Counted from the first letter of the stretch, positions 17,174-25,122 are shown. The stretch: 37,527 bases of DNA from Gemmatimonadota bacterium (GCA_022360695.1 JAKSCH010000050.1:1-37527); one strand, 5' to 3'. Made by a program: numbers and translations. Notes: generated by a model not told the origin, from the sequence alone.

Positions 17174-18136
17174 GTGCCCATCGACGACGTCCGCCGAGAC
17201 TATCGGTACCGGGCCAGTCGCTTCGATACGCTCTCGGGGACGTTGCCCGTGCTGGCCCGCGTTCCGTTGGAGCCTCAGAAATGGTATTGGCAGCAGATCG
17301 TCGGTCCCAACGTGGGCCAGCCCTGGCGCGTCCTACAGCAGGACGCGTGGGATGCGATCAAGCTCCGCCGGACGGAGGACGAACGCGATCTCCTGCGAGT
17401 GCTGGATCTCGAACGCCGTTGGAAGCTCCTTCGGCTACAAAGCGTTCGATACGTGCACAGCGTCTTCCCGGTCGAGTTCGAGCCCTTCGCGCGGGAGATC
17501 GAGCTCGATTCGTTGGCCGGTCACCTGTACGAGCTGCACGAGCCGTTGCCTCGGGCCTACGTGGTATCGCAGCACACGACCGCTTCGGACGAGGTCGAGT
17601 CGATCAACCGCGTTCTCGAGCCGGAGTTCGATCTCCATCGATCCGTGGTGATCACCGCGGCGTCGGATGCCGCGCCGTTCGCGTCTCCTCTCGTGGAGGG
17701 CGAGCGCGCGTCGGCCCCGGGGGCGAGCCTCGCCGGGGGCGCGGACCGGGATGGGCAGCCGGCGTCCGGCGGTGAGAGCCGGGTCGGCCCCGCAGAGCCG
17801 ACGTTCCCCGGGGCGACGATCGTCGAGTCTTCCGGCACCCGCGTGCGGGTGCGGCTCGACGCGTCGGTCGAGGGGTTCCTCGTACTCACGGACTCCCATT
17901 ATCCCGGCTGGACCGCGCACGTCGATGGCGCCCGCCGCGACATCGAGCTCGCGAACTACTTCTTCCGAGCGGTCCCCGTCGCGCCGGGCGACCGCGAGGT
18001 CGTGTTCACGTATCGCTCTTCCGCGTTCACCCTCGGCGCACGTCTCAGCGGCGCCTCGCTGATCGGAGCGGTCGTCCTCTGGGTGTCCCTCGCGCTTCGC
18101 GACCGGCGACGACGAGGTGCCGGTTTACCCGTTTGA
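17174..18136 (+). CDS. YfhO-like protein, C-terminal part (after in-frame TAG)
   Basis: The same reading frame as the upstream part resumes after the TAG. GTG 17174 is the first available restart, but no ribosome-binding site precedes it. 320 residues include the soluble domain of YfhO proteins, with the signature TDSHYPGWTAHVDG, FFRAVPVAPGDREVVFTY and a final membrane helix SLIGAVVLWVSLAL. A Gly/Ala-rich low-complexity insert lies around residues 175-210. If the TAG is real, this is the detached 3' part of a pseudogene, or it is made by readthrough. A sequencing or assembly error remains possible. The gene is followed by a second FimT gene 71 nt downstream. Confidence 0.7.
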   Translation: MPIDDVRRDYRYRASRFDTLSGTLPVLARVPLEPQKWYWQQIVGPNVGQPWRVLQQDAWDAIKLRRTEDERDLLRVLDLERRWKLLRLQSVRYVHSVFPVEFEPFAREIELDSLAGHLYELHEPLPRAYVVSQHTTASDEVESINRVLEPEFDLHRSVVITAASDAAPFASPLVEGERASAPGASLAGGADRDGQPASGGESRVGPAEPTFPGATIVESSGTRVRVRLDASVEGFLVLTDSHYPGWTAHVDGARRDIELANYFFRAVPVAPGDREVVFTYRSSAFTLGARLSGASLIGAVVLWVSLALRDRRRRGAGLPV

Positions 18137-18207
18137 GAGTCCGTTGATGCTCCACGGGAGGATCTGACCGCTTCGGGGGCGCGACGTCGCGAACGGCGTC
18201 GCCAAAC

Positions 18208-18684
18208 GTGGGGGTCGGCATCGTCGACGCATCGAGTCGAGGGATCGAGGGGAGGCGACGACCGTCGAGGGGCTTCGGGTCGATCGAGCTCCTGATCGCG
18301 ATCGCGCTCATCGGGCTGCTGCTCGCGACGACGGTTTCGTGGGAGCCGATCGATCGTTGGAGCCTCGCGAGGGCGACGCGCCTCGCCGAGACCGAGCTAC
18401 GGCGCGCGCGGTCGGTCGCGCTCTCGGAGCACCGTCGGATCGACGTGAGAGCGGACGACGGTTGGCTCGAGCTGTCGGCCCCGGGTTCCGGACCGATCGG
18501 TCGCATCCAGCTGGCCGGTCCGGGTGGACTGGCGGACTCGATCCGCCTGAGACCGAGGGTCCTGCGGTTCAACGGGCGGGGACAGGGCTCGGCGGGGAGT
18601 CTTTTCATATACCGCGGAAGTCGCGGAATGCGGGTAATCAGCAACTTCCTGGGCAGGGTGCGAACAATTCGGTTTCGCCTTTGA
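18208..18684 (+). CDS. GspH/FimT-like minor pilin (set 2)
   Basis: Protein of 158 aa from GTG 18208. The prepilin site is G22 before FGSIE with Glu at mature position 5, then the helix LLIAIALIGLLLATTVSW. The remainder has the GspH-like pattern ATRLAETELRRARSVALSE followed by short strands and a basic C-terminus (GRVRTIRFRL). It starts a second minor-pilin group separate from the one at 6688. Its start codon has no strong ribosome-binding site. It is followed by a 259-nt gap containing a structured leader. Confidence 0.75.
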   Translation: MGVGIVDASSRGIEGRRRPSRGFGSIELLIAIALIGLLLATTVSWEPIDRWSLARATRLAETELRRARSVALSEHRRIDVRADDGWLELSAPGSGPIGRIQLAGPGGLADSIRLRPRVLRFNGRGQGSAGSLFIYRGSRGMRVISNFLGRVRTIRFRL

Positions 18685-18835
18685 TCCAGGCGTCCGATAC
18701 ACGATCGCGCCTCCGGACGCTCGGGAATTCGGCGGACATCGCGCCGGGGTGGCGCGTTGCTACGCGGTATCTCCGCTCCAGGCCCCTGAATAGACGGCCG
18801 GGAAGCCTCTGCGCACGGCTGAAAAGTTTTTCGTG

Positions 18836-18938
18836 TCGAGGGGCCGGCAAACCCGGCGAAAGCCAAGGGCGGCAAGGGCTTAGGATCGGGCTCCGATCTT
18901 GCCCAAAGGCCGGAGGCTGCGGGCGGTTTCTCGAGAGG
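18836..18938 (+). ncRNA. Candidate c-di-GMP-I (GEMM)-like riboswitch before PilV
   Basis: The region contains GGCAAACC (18846-18853), a hairpin GGC-GAAA-GCC (18855-18864) and GGGCGGCAAGGGC (18867-18879). This order resembles the GEMM-I core GGCAAACC / GAAA tetraloop / GGGACGCAAAGCC. A second hairpin pairs GATCGG with CCGATC and GGGC with GCCC (18876-18904). A closing stem pairs UCGAG (18836-18840) with CUCGA (18930-18934) and AAACC with GGUUU (18925-18929), and abuts the AGAGG ribosome-binding site (18934-18938). Several core positions deviate from consensus and the 3' GGGUUGCC block is only partly matched, so this may be another structured leader. Confidence 0.35.
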
Positions 18939-18943
18939 TCACG

Positions 18944-19348
18944 ATGGCTCGAAACGCGATCACGACGTCGACAGGTCGACTCGGACAGACCGGTGTGGGT
19001 CTGGTCGAGGCGCTGATCGCCATCGCGCTGACGACGACGGGCGTACTCGCGCTCGCCGGGGGCGCGTCGGTCATCATGGGCGAGACCGATCGCGGTCGAG
19101 TCGACACCGACCGAGCCCTCGTCGCGCGCGCGTCGCTCGAGACCGCGCTCCGAGGCCCGTTCGCGTCGGTCGACGACGGTCGGACCGACGTCCGACTCTC
19201 CGCTCGGTCCTACAGGGCGACGCGAACCGTCACGCCGATCACGCCTCGCCTCGCGGACATCCTCGTCGAGGTGACGTCCGCTTCCGGTGCGACGGCGACC
19301 TATCGGACCCGGATCCACGATCCGCGTCCGCTCCCGGTGGCTCCATGA
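18944..19348 (+). CDS. PilV-like minor pilin (set 2)
   Basis: Protein of 134 aa. ATG at 18944 is chosen because AGAGG lies 5 nt upstream; a longer frame from TTG 18899 would run through the structured leader. The prepilin site is G17 before VGLVE (Glu at position 5), followed by the helix ALIAIALTTTGVLALAGG. The C-terminal part (RSYRATRTVTPITPRLADI, VEVTSASGATATYRT) fits the short globular domain of PilV/GspI-type pilins. Its stop overlaps the next start (ATGA). The subtype rests on gene order FimT-PilV-PilW. Confidence 0.75.
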   Translation: MARNAITTSTGRLGQTGVGLVEALIAIALTTTGVLALAGGASVIMGETDRGRVDTDRALVARASLETALRGPFASVDDGRTDVRLSARSYRATRTVTPITPRLADILVEVTSASGATATYRTRIHDPRPLPVAP

Positions 19349-20169
19349 CGACCTTCGAGCGGGACGGGTTCACCGTGGTGGAGGTCCTCATCGCCGTCGC
19401 GATCGCGAGCGTCCTGAGCGGTGTGCTCATGGCCACGATCTCGGGGCAGAACCGTCTGCAAGCGGAGCAGGACGCCCTCGCTCTGATCGAGGAGACGACG
19501 CGCGCTCTCGCGGACGGGCTGGTCCCGGAGGTTCGGGCGGCGGGCCCCGGTGACATCGTACGAGCCGAGTCGGACCGAATCGTCGTTCGGTCCGATCTCT
19601 CTCGCGCCATCGTTTGCGAGGCGCTCCCATCCGGTGAGATCGATCTCTACATCTACGACGCCGTCGAGGCGGCGAACCTGCCACGAGGCTTCCGGGGCAC
19701 CGCCATCTCGGAGCCGTATGAAGCGTCGTTCATCTACGCCGACGGTTTCACCCCCACGATGAGCCCATCGCGGGAGGCCGCGGCGAATTGTCGCGGGAAC
19801 GGCGCCGACGCCCCGATGATCGCCCCCAACTCCGCGTTTCAGCGCACGAGCGGGTGGTCGACGGGCTTCGCGACGCCCCCGGGTCGCGGTTCCGTCGTGC
19901 GGATGTATGGAACGCTGACGTACGAGCTCCGCGACGCAGCGGACGGTTCGGGGAATCTCACGGTTCGTCGCAACACGCAGGAGTTTGCCACGTTCTTGGC
20001 GCCGGACGCACGGTTCGAGTACGTCATGGCGAACGGTACGACGGCGACCGACGTGCGGCCGCCCAACCTTCGAGACGTACGCGACGTACGCTTGACGGCG
20101 ACCGCCCTGGGTCGTGTTTCAGGGGTCCCGGGACGATCTGTGGTACACGAAGTGCCCCTCCGGAACTAG
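19345..20169 (+). CDS. PilW-like minor pilin (set 2)
   Basis: Protein of 274 aa from ATG 19345, overlapping the previous gene by 4 nt. The prepilin site is G8 before FTVVE with Glu at position 5, then the helix VLIAVAIASVLSGVLMATI. The segment QNRLQAEQDALALIEETTRA is a continuation of the helix, as in PilW/GspJ. A strand-rich C-terminal domain follows, including GSVVRMYGTLTYELRD, and two cysteines (IVCEAL, ANCRGNG) could pair. It ends the second minor-pilin set, 171 nt before pilM. No second PilX is visible here. Confidence 0.75.
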   Translation: MTTFERDGFTVVEVLIAVAIASVLSGVLMATISGQNRLQAEQDALALIEETTRALADGLVPEVRAAGPGDIVRAESDRIVVRSDLSRAIVCEALPSGEIDLYIYDAVEAANLPRGFRGTAISEPYEASFIYADGFTPTMSPSREAAANCRGNGADAPMIAPNSAFQRTSGWSTGFATPPGRGSVVRMYGTLTYELRDAADGSGNLTVRRNTQEFATFLAPDARFEYVMANGTTATDVRPPNLRDVRDVRLTATALGRVSGVPGRSVVHEVPLRN

Positions 20170-20260
20170 CGGATCGGTGATGAGGATGAAGGGGTCGTAC
20201 GGGGGCGGGGTGATCCGCGGGAAAGCGCGCCAGGTAGCGAAAAACCGGCCAAGTGTGGGT

Positions 20261-20289
20261 TTGACACCACGATGCCGCGTTCCTACCTT
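20261..20289 (+). promoter_or_regulatory. Sigma-70-type promoter of pilMNOPQ
   Basis: A perfect -35 TTGACA (20261-20266) is followed by a 17-nt spacer and a weak -10 TACCTT (20284-20289). The start would be near 20296, giving a leader of about 45 nt before pilM. It lies in the only gap of more than 100 nt upstream of the pilM operon. Confidence 0.5.
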
Positions 20290-20307
20290 CAGCCGTCCCG
20301 CCATATC

Positions 20308-20335
20308 TCGTCCGTGGCAACCAATTAACGGACGA
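20308..20335 (+). promoter_or_regulatory. Hairpin over the pilM ribosome-binding region
   Basis: TCGTCCG (20308-20314) and CGGACGA (20329-20335) pair perfectly with a 14-nt loop, ending 5 nt before the pilM ATG. The only ribosome-binding-like bases (GGACGA) lie in the right arm, so folding could limit pilM translation. Confidence 0.4.
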
Positions 20336-20340
20336 AACTG

Positions 20341-21387
20341 ATGCTGCGATTTGGGTTTGGGCGGAGGAAGACGACGGTTGGGCTGGATGTCGGCAGCGGC
20401 TTCATCAAAGCGGCCGTCATCGATCACAGCAAAGACATTCCGCAACTGGCCAAGGTCGCCGTAAGCCCCCTCGAGGGGGACGCGATCGTGGACGGCGATA
20501 TCGTCGATCCCGGTCTCGTCGCCGATGCCATCTCGTCCATGTTCGAGCGCGAGAAGATCGACCAGCGCGACGTCGTGATCGGTGTCGGCGGGCGCGATGT
20601 GATCATCAAGCTCATCAAGATGGATCGCATGGACGAGGAGGAAGCCCGCGAGGTGATCCCGTGGGAGGCCGAGCAGCACGTGCCGTTCGACATGGACAAC
20701 GTCCAGCTCGACTTCGAGATCACCGACCCGGACGGCGATGGCCTCCAGATGACCGTCTTACTCGTCGCCGCGAAACGGGAGCTCATCGAGACGCGCATCT
20801 CGCTCCTCCAGCAGGCGGGTCTCAATCCGACCGCGGTGGACGTCGAAGCCTTCGCGCTTCACAACGCCCTCGAGGTGAACTACCCGAGTGCCATGGAGGG
20901 CGTCACGGCACTGGTCAGCATCGGGAACGACACCACCACGGTGAACGTGCTCGACGACGGGGTCCCGGTGCTCACTCGCGACCTCAGCTTCGGGACACGG
21001 GGGCTCATCCTCGATCTGCAGCGCGAGCGCTCGCTGACGGCGGAGCAGGCACAAGCCGCGCTCCGCGGCGAAAGCGGCGACGCCAGCCTTCGAGAGTTCC
21101 TCGCGGAGCGTGCGCAGGAAGTGGCGCGTGGCGTGGAGCGAGCGGCCGCGTTTCTCGAGACCGATGAGATCGGGCTCGGCGTCGCGCGTTTGTACCTGTG
21201 TGGAGGTGGCGTCGGGATTGCGGGGCTGTCGGAGATCCTCGCCGAGCGTCTCGGTGTCGAGACGCACATCGCGAGCGCATTCGAGCGAGTCCAGGTGAAG
21301 GCGGACGCGATCGACTTCCTGGAGCTGCAGGAGATGGCGCCGATGCTGATGCTCTCGGTCGGGTTGGGGCTCCGGAAGGCTGCCTAG
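20341..21387 (+). CDS. pilM: Type IV pilus assembly protein PilM
   Basis: Protein of 348 aa, typical for PilM, from ATG 20341. PilM is a cytoplasmic actin-like (FtsA-like) ATP-binding protein that recruits PilN and links the motor side to the envelope complex. The N-terminal phosphate loop VGLDVGSGFIKAAVID is present, then EEAREVIPWEAEQHVPFD, typical of the family. The second half has a nucleotide-binding segment (VSIGNDTTTVNVLDDG) and LYLCGGGVGIAGLSEIL. It is the first gene of pilMNOPQ, 48 nt before pilN, with its own promoter. Confidence 0.95.
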   Translation: MLRFGFGRRKTTVGLDVGSGFIKAAVIDHSKDIPQLAKVAVSPLEGDAIVDGDIVDPGLVADAISSMFEREKIDQRDVVIGVGGRDVIIKLIKMDRMDEEEAREVIPWEAEQHVPFDMDNVQLDFEITDPDGDGLQMTVLLVAAKRELIETRISLLQQAGLNPTAVDVEAFALHNALEVNYPSAMEGVTALVSIGNDTTTVNVLDDGVPVLTRDLSFGTRGLILDLQRERSLTAEQAQAALRGESGDASLREFLAERAQEVARGVERAAAFLETDEIGLGVARLYLCGGGVGIAGLSEILAERLGVETHIASAFERVQVKADAIDFLELQEMAPMLMLSVGLGLRKAA

Positions 21388-21435
21388 GTCGGTCACCGTA
21401 AACGGGCGGACGAGGATCGGGGGACGAGTAAGCGG

Positions 21436-22122
21436 ATGATCGAAGTCAATCTACTACCGGATTCACAAGGGTCCCGTGGTGGTGGGAAACGCGCCAAGAA
21501 GAAGGGTGCCGGACCATCGCTCGGCGGGGGCCTCGGCCTGGCGGGGAAGGGTGGGAACCCGTGGAGCACGGCGTTGCTCCTCGCGGGACTCGTCGTTCCG
21601 CTCGCCGCGGGCTTTCTCTGGTGGTCGCAGCGCTCGAGTGCCGCGAGCCTCCAGACGCGACTCGATTCGGCGACCGCGGATTCGGCCCGGCTCGCCGAGC
21701 TTCGGCAGGTCAGCGATAGCCTCACGGCCCGTCGCACCGAGATCCGAGACCGCGTGGCCCTCGTCGAGCAGCTGGATCGCAACCGGTTCGTCTGGCCGCA
21801 CATGATGGACGAGATCAGTCGCGCGGTGCCGCGAATGGCGTGGCTCAGCTCGCTCCGTCAGACGGCGCCGCTGCCCGACGTCGGCGTGCAGATCCAGGGC
21901 ATCGCCGCGAATCCGTTGGCGATTACGGAGTTCGTACGGAACCTCGAAGCGTCCGACTACATCACGGACGTTCGCATCCTGGGCTCGCAGCGTCAGGGGC
22001 TCGAAGCGGACGGCGACAATACGATCGCGGCGCAGAGCTTCACGCTGACGGCGCGGTTCGCCGAGCCCGAAGGAGGTGCAATGCGGACCGAGCCGATCAT
22101 CGCGAACACGGGAGGCGGATGA
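21436..22122 (+). CDS. pilN: Type IV pilus alignment protein PilN
   Basis: Protein of 228 aa from ATG 21436. PilN is a bitopic inner-membrane protein whose short cytoplasmic peptide docks in PilM and whose periplasmic part pairs with PilO. The docking motif IEVNLLP is at the extreme N-terminus. A Gly/Lys-rich insert (about residues 10-40, GKRAKKKGAG) before the helix is longer than usual. The transmembrane helix (ALLLAGLVVPLAAGFLWW) is at about 47-64, followed by a coiled coil and a ferredoxin-like periplasmic domain with MMDEISRAVPRMAWLSSLRQ. The stop overlaps the pilO start. Confidence 0.93.
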   Translation: MIEVNLLPDSQGSRGGGKRAKKKGAGPSLGGGLGLAGKGGNPWSTALLLAGLVVPLAAGFLWWSQRSSAASLQTRLDSATADSARLAELRQVSDSLTARRTEIRDRVALVEQLDRNRFVWPHMMDEISRAVPRMAWLSSLRQTAPLPDVGVQIQGIAANPLAITEFVRNLEASDYITDVRILGSQRQGLEADGDNTIAAQSFTLTARFAEPEGGAMRTEPIIANTGGG

Positions 22123-22715
22123 TGGCGCTGTTGCCGCAGGATCCGAGCGACCAATACAAGATGCTCGGCGTCATTCTCCTCTTGGCGCTGGGCGCGGTCT
22201 TCTACCTGTACGCGTGGAGCCCGAAGAGCGAGGAGCTCGCGGAGCTCGAGCAACGGATCGAGCAGATCGAGCAGGCCAACACGCTCGCCGAGGCTCGCAC
22301 GCAGAACCTCGATACGGTGCGCGAAGAGCTCGAGCTCGGGGAGCGGCAGTTCGCCATGCTCCAGAGACTCGTACCCGCCGAGGGCGAGGTCCCCGCGATC
22401 TACGAGGCGATCGCCTCCGAGACACAATCGCTGGGCCTCGATCTCATCAACGTCGCACCGAGCGAGCCCATGCCGGATTCGGCCGCGTATTTCCTACGAC
22501 AGAACTGGGACATGCAGCTCGAGGGCGAGTACCACGACGTAGGCCAGTTCCTGACGCGCGTCGCGAGCTTCACCCGGATCGTTCGCCCCGACGTGTCGGA
22601 GATTCGACCCGCGGGAATCACGAACTCCGGGCGACAGATGGTGCTGGCCCGCTTCAGACTCGAGACGTTCGTTCTCCCGCCCGACGGGGGCGCGACGCCT
22701 ACGGAGGGCGGATGA
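22122..22715 (+). CDS. pilO: Type IV pilus alignment protein PilO
   Basis: Protein of 197 aa from ATG 22122, which has GGAGG 6 nt upstream; the adjacent ATG 22119 would be only 3 nt away. PilO is a bitopic protein that dimerises with PilN in the periplasm. A helix (MLGVILLLALGAVFYLYAW) at about 13-31 is followed by a Glu-rich coiled coil (LAELEQRIEQIEQANTLAEA) and a ferredoxin-like domain with LVPAEGEVPAIYEAIASE and EGEYHDVGQFLTRVAS. These are standard PilO features. The gene overlaps both pilN and pilP at its ends. Confidence 0.93.
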   Translation: MALLPQDPSDQYKMLGVILLLALGAVFYLYAWSPKSEELAELEQRIEQIEQANTLAEARTQNLDTVREELELGERQFAMLQRLVPAEGEVPAIYEAIASETQSLGLDLINVAPSEPMPDSAAYFLRQNWDMQLEGEYHDVGQFLTRVASFTRIVRPDVSEIRPAGITNSGRQMVLARFRLETFVLPPDGGATPTEGG

Positions 22716-23155
22716 TGAAGAGGACGTGTGGAAGGGGCCAGCGAGGCCTGCCGCTGGCCGCGTGCGGGCTCGCCGTAGCGGCCGCGTTCGTCACGACGGC
22801 GGCACGAGCCGAGGCGCAGACCCCGGTGTCGACGGTGTACGAGCGGGAGGTGTTCACGTACCCGTCGTTCGGCCGCCGCGACCCGTTCCGCCCGCTCAAC
22901 GCAGGCGAACAGCTCGGGCCTCGCTTCGAGGACCTGACGCTGACCGGCGTGTTGTACAACCCGACGATCGGCAGCGTCGCGACGCTGATCGACGACAAGA
23001 CGGGACGCCGGTATCGCTCACGAGAGGGCGACGCGCTCGGAGAGATCCGAGTCGCGGCGATCCGATCGGACGAGGTGGACTTCGTGATCACGAGCTTCGG
23101 CATCAGCCGACGTGAGACTTTGACGGTCAAGAAAAACAAGGAGATTGAGGGATGA
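22715..23155 (+). CDS. pilP: Type IV pilus protein PilP
   Basis: Protein of 146 aa from ATG 22715 (GGAGGG about 7 nt upstream; ATG 22712 is the alternative). PilP links PilN/PilO to the secretin PilQ in the periplasm. The N-terminus LPLAACGLAVAAAFVTTA is a signal peptide probably cut after ARAEA. A Cys is present in it, but the hydrophobic run before it is too short for a good lipobox, so PilP may not be a lipoprotein here. The PilP domain is clear: RDPFRPL, then EDLTLTGVLYNP and a YRSREGDALGEIRVAAIR strand pair. It overlaps pilQ by 4 nt. Confidence 0.88.
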   Translation: MKRTCGRGQRGLPLAACGLAVAAAFVTTAARAEAQTPVSTVYEREVFTYPSFGRRDPFRPLNAGEQLGPRFEDLTLTGVLYNPTIGSVATLIDDKTGRRYRSREGDALGEIRVAAIRSDEVDFVITSFGISRRETLTVKKNKEIEG

Positions 23156-24960
23156 TCGCTCGATCCATCCTCGCCTTTGCGCTGGCGGCGTGGTTCGGAG
23201 GAGCGCCCTCCGACCTCAGGGAAGTTCAGATCGCGCCGGCTGGTGCAGAGACCGAGATCACCGTCGTGGTCGGTGGTGACATCACCCCGCACCACTTCAT
23301 GCTCGCGGACCCGCCCCGCCTGATCCTCGACGTCGAGGGCGCGACCCACGATCTGGAGCGACATAGCTACGAAGCGATCGGGCGCGGCGGCGTGATCCGG
23401 ATGCGCACGAGCCAGTTCCGACCCGATGTCGTGCGGCTGGTCTTCGATCTGACGCGGGAGCTCGAGTACGCCGTCGAGAAAGCCCAGGGCAAGGTCCGGG
23501 TCACGTTCGAGAACCCGGGCGAGTCGTTCTCGCGCTGGTCGACGCAGCCCGGAGCGGCCGCGGCCATCGACCTGACGGGAGCGAGCCCGACGGGTCGCGA
23601 CATGCCGGCCGCGAACCCGGCGCCGGACGCTGCCGCGGCTCTGGCCGCCGTGCAGCAGGCCCAGCCTCGCATCTCCGTCGCCTACGACAGCGCGAGCATG
23701 CTCGACGTGCTGGCCGGATTCTCCGAGTTCGCGGGCGTGTCGATCGTCCCGAACGGCGACGCCGCGTCGGTCATGGTCCGAGGCATCGACATCAAGAACC
23801 AGCCTTGGGACGTGGCGCTGAGCGCGATCCTGTCGGCGCAGAACCTCGGCTGGCAGACTTCGGAGAGCGGGATCATCGTCGTGGATCTTCTGGAGAACCT
23901 GAAGACGCGCGACGAGCTCCTCACCGAGACCCGCGTCATGCGGATCAACTACGCCAGCGCCGACTCGGTGGCGCTGGCGCTCGAAAAGCTCGTCACGCCG
24001 GAGCGCGGCCAGGTAGTCGCCTACTCCGGGACGAACTCGATCATCGTCACCGACGCGCCCTCGGTGGTGGCGCGGATGGACACGCTCGTCACTTCGCTCG
24101 ACAAGCGGATGCCGCAGGTAGCGATCGAGGCCAAGATCGTCTTCGTGGACCGCACCGACGTCCAGGAGATGGGCATCGTCTACGACCTCAAGGAACGCGA
24201 GGGCGGGTTCGTCGAGCAGGGGATCAACCCCGAGATCTCGGTACCCGACCCCAACGAGCCGCCGCAGCTCGTCGACACGGACGGCGACGGCGTGCCCGAC
24301 CAGGCGTTCTTCAAGCGCACGAACGAGACGCTCGTGAACCTGGGCGGTGACGCGATCGCGGCGCTCGCGAACGCGAACGATCGAGTCACGTCGCCGGCGC
24401 TGTCGATATTGACCGCCGTGACGTTCGGTGAGTTCTCGCTGTTCTCGTTCATCGAGGCGCTCGAGTCGCACCAGCTGTCCGACGTCCAGGCGGCCCCGTC
24501 GATCCAGGTGGTCGACAACGCGAAGGCCCGTATCCAGGTCGGTGAGCGGACGCCGATCCGCGTGCTGGAGCGCGGGGCGCAGAGCGAGGAGGCGACGATC
24601 AACGTGCAGTTCGAGGATACCGGTATCATCCTCGAGGTTCAGCCGCACGTCACGAACAACAACCAGATCCTCCTCGCGCTCTCGGCGGAGCGGTCGGGTC
24701 TCCAGGTCGGTCTCTCGGACGTCGGGTTCGTGTTCGAGAAGCAGATCGGCGAGACGACGCTGCTGCTCGACGACGGAGAGACGGCGGTGATCGGCGGGCT
24801 GACCTTGAGCGAGGTGAGCCGTAGCGAGAGTGGGGTGCCCGGTCTCATGAACATCCCGCTGCTCGGAAACCTGTTCCGGACCACGAAGGAGAACGAGGTC
24901 AAGCAGGATCTGATCATCCTCGTTACGCCGCACGTGATCATGCCGCGCGAGCTGCCGTAG
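23152..24960 (+). CDS. pilQ: Type IV pilus secretin PilQ
   Basis: Protein of 602 aa from ATG 23152, with a signal peptide at the start (SILAFALAAWFGGAPS). PilQ forms the outer-membrane gate. One AMIN domain follows (EITVVVGGDITPHHFMLADP, LILDVEGATHD), which binds peptidoglycan. N0/N1 domains come next (MLDVLAGFSEFAGVSIVP, MRINYASADSVALALEKL) and then the secretin domain with VQAAPSIQVVDNAKARIQVG, VEAQPH-type strand and the closing VPGLMNIPLLGNLFR and DLIILVTPHVI. One AMIN domain is fewer than in many PilQ proteins. Residues 375-383 (DTDGDGVPD) are a Ca2+-loop-like insert. Two hairpins follow the stop. Confidence 0.95.
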   Translation: MIARSILAFALAAWFGGAPSDLREVQIAPAGAETEITVVVGGDITPHHFMLADPPRLILDVEGATHDLERHSYEAIGRGGVIRMRTSQFRPDVVRLVFDLTRELEYAVEKAQGKVRVTFENPGESFSRWSTQPGAAAAIDLTGASPTGRDMPAANPAPDAAAALAAVQQAQPRISVAYDSASMLDVLAGFSEFAGVSIVPNGDAASVMVRGIDIKNQPWDVALSAILSAQNLGWQTSESGIIVVDLLENLKTRDELLTETRVMRINYASADSVALALEKLVTPERGQVVAYSGTNSIIVTDAPSVVARMDTLVTSLDKRMPQVAIEAKIVFVDRTDVQEMGIVYDLKEREGGFVEQGINPEISVPDPNEPPQLVDTDGDGVPDQAFFKRTNETLVNLGGDAIAALANANDRVTSPALSILTAVTFGEFSLFSFIEALESHQLSDVQAAPSIQVVDNAKARIQVGERTPIRVLERGAQSEEATINVQFEDTGIILEVQPHVTNNNQILLALSAERSGLQVGLSDVGFVFEKQIGETTLLLDDGETAVIGGLTLSEVSRSESGVPGLMNIPLLGNLFRTTKENEVKQDLIILVTPHVIMPRELP

Positions 24961-24968
24961 CGGACGCG

Positions 24969-24997
24969 GAGCGCCGGGTCGACCGGACCCGGCGCTC
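24969..24997 (+). other. Perfect 12-bp hairpin directly after pilQ
   Basis: GAGCGCCGGGTC (24969-24980) pairs with GACCCGGCGCTC (24986-24997) around GACCG. No T tract follows, so this is an mRNA 3'-end stabiliser or the first part of a double terminator. Confidence 0.6.
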
Positions 24998-25032
24998 GGC
25001 TTGTTCCGTAGGGCGAGCGCCCTCAGTTTCGA

Positions 25033-25061
25033 GGCCCGGCCGAGCGCCGGGCCTTTTTTTT
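25033..25061 (+). terminator. Intrinsic terminator of pilMNOPQ
   Basis: GGCCCGGC (25033-25040) pairs with GCCGGGCC (25046-25053) around CGAGC, followed by eight T (25054-25061). It separates the pilus operon from aroC and rules out any aroC start before 25062. Confidence 0.95.
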
Positions 25062-25122
25062 GTCCGGACGCGACGTCCGAGCCGCGACCGCCGAATCGAG
25101 TCACGAGATCGGATACCAATCC

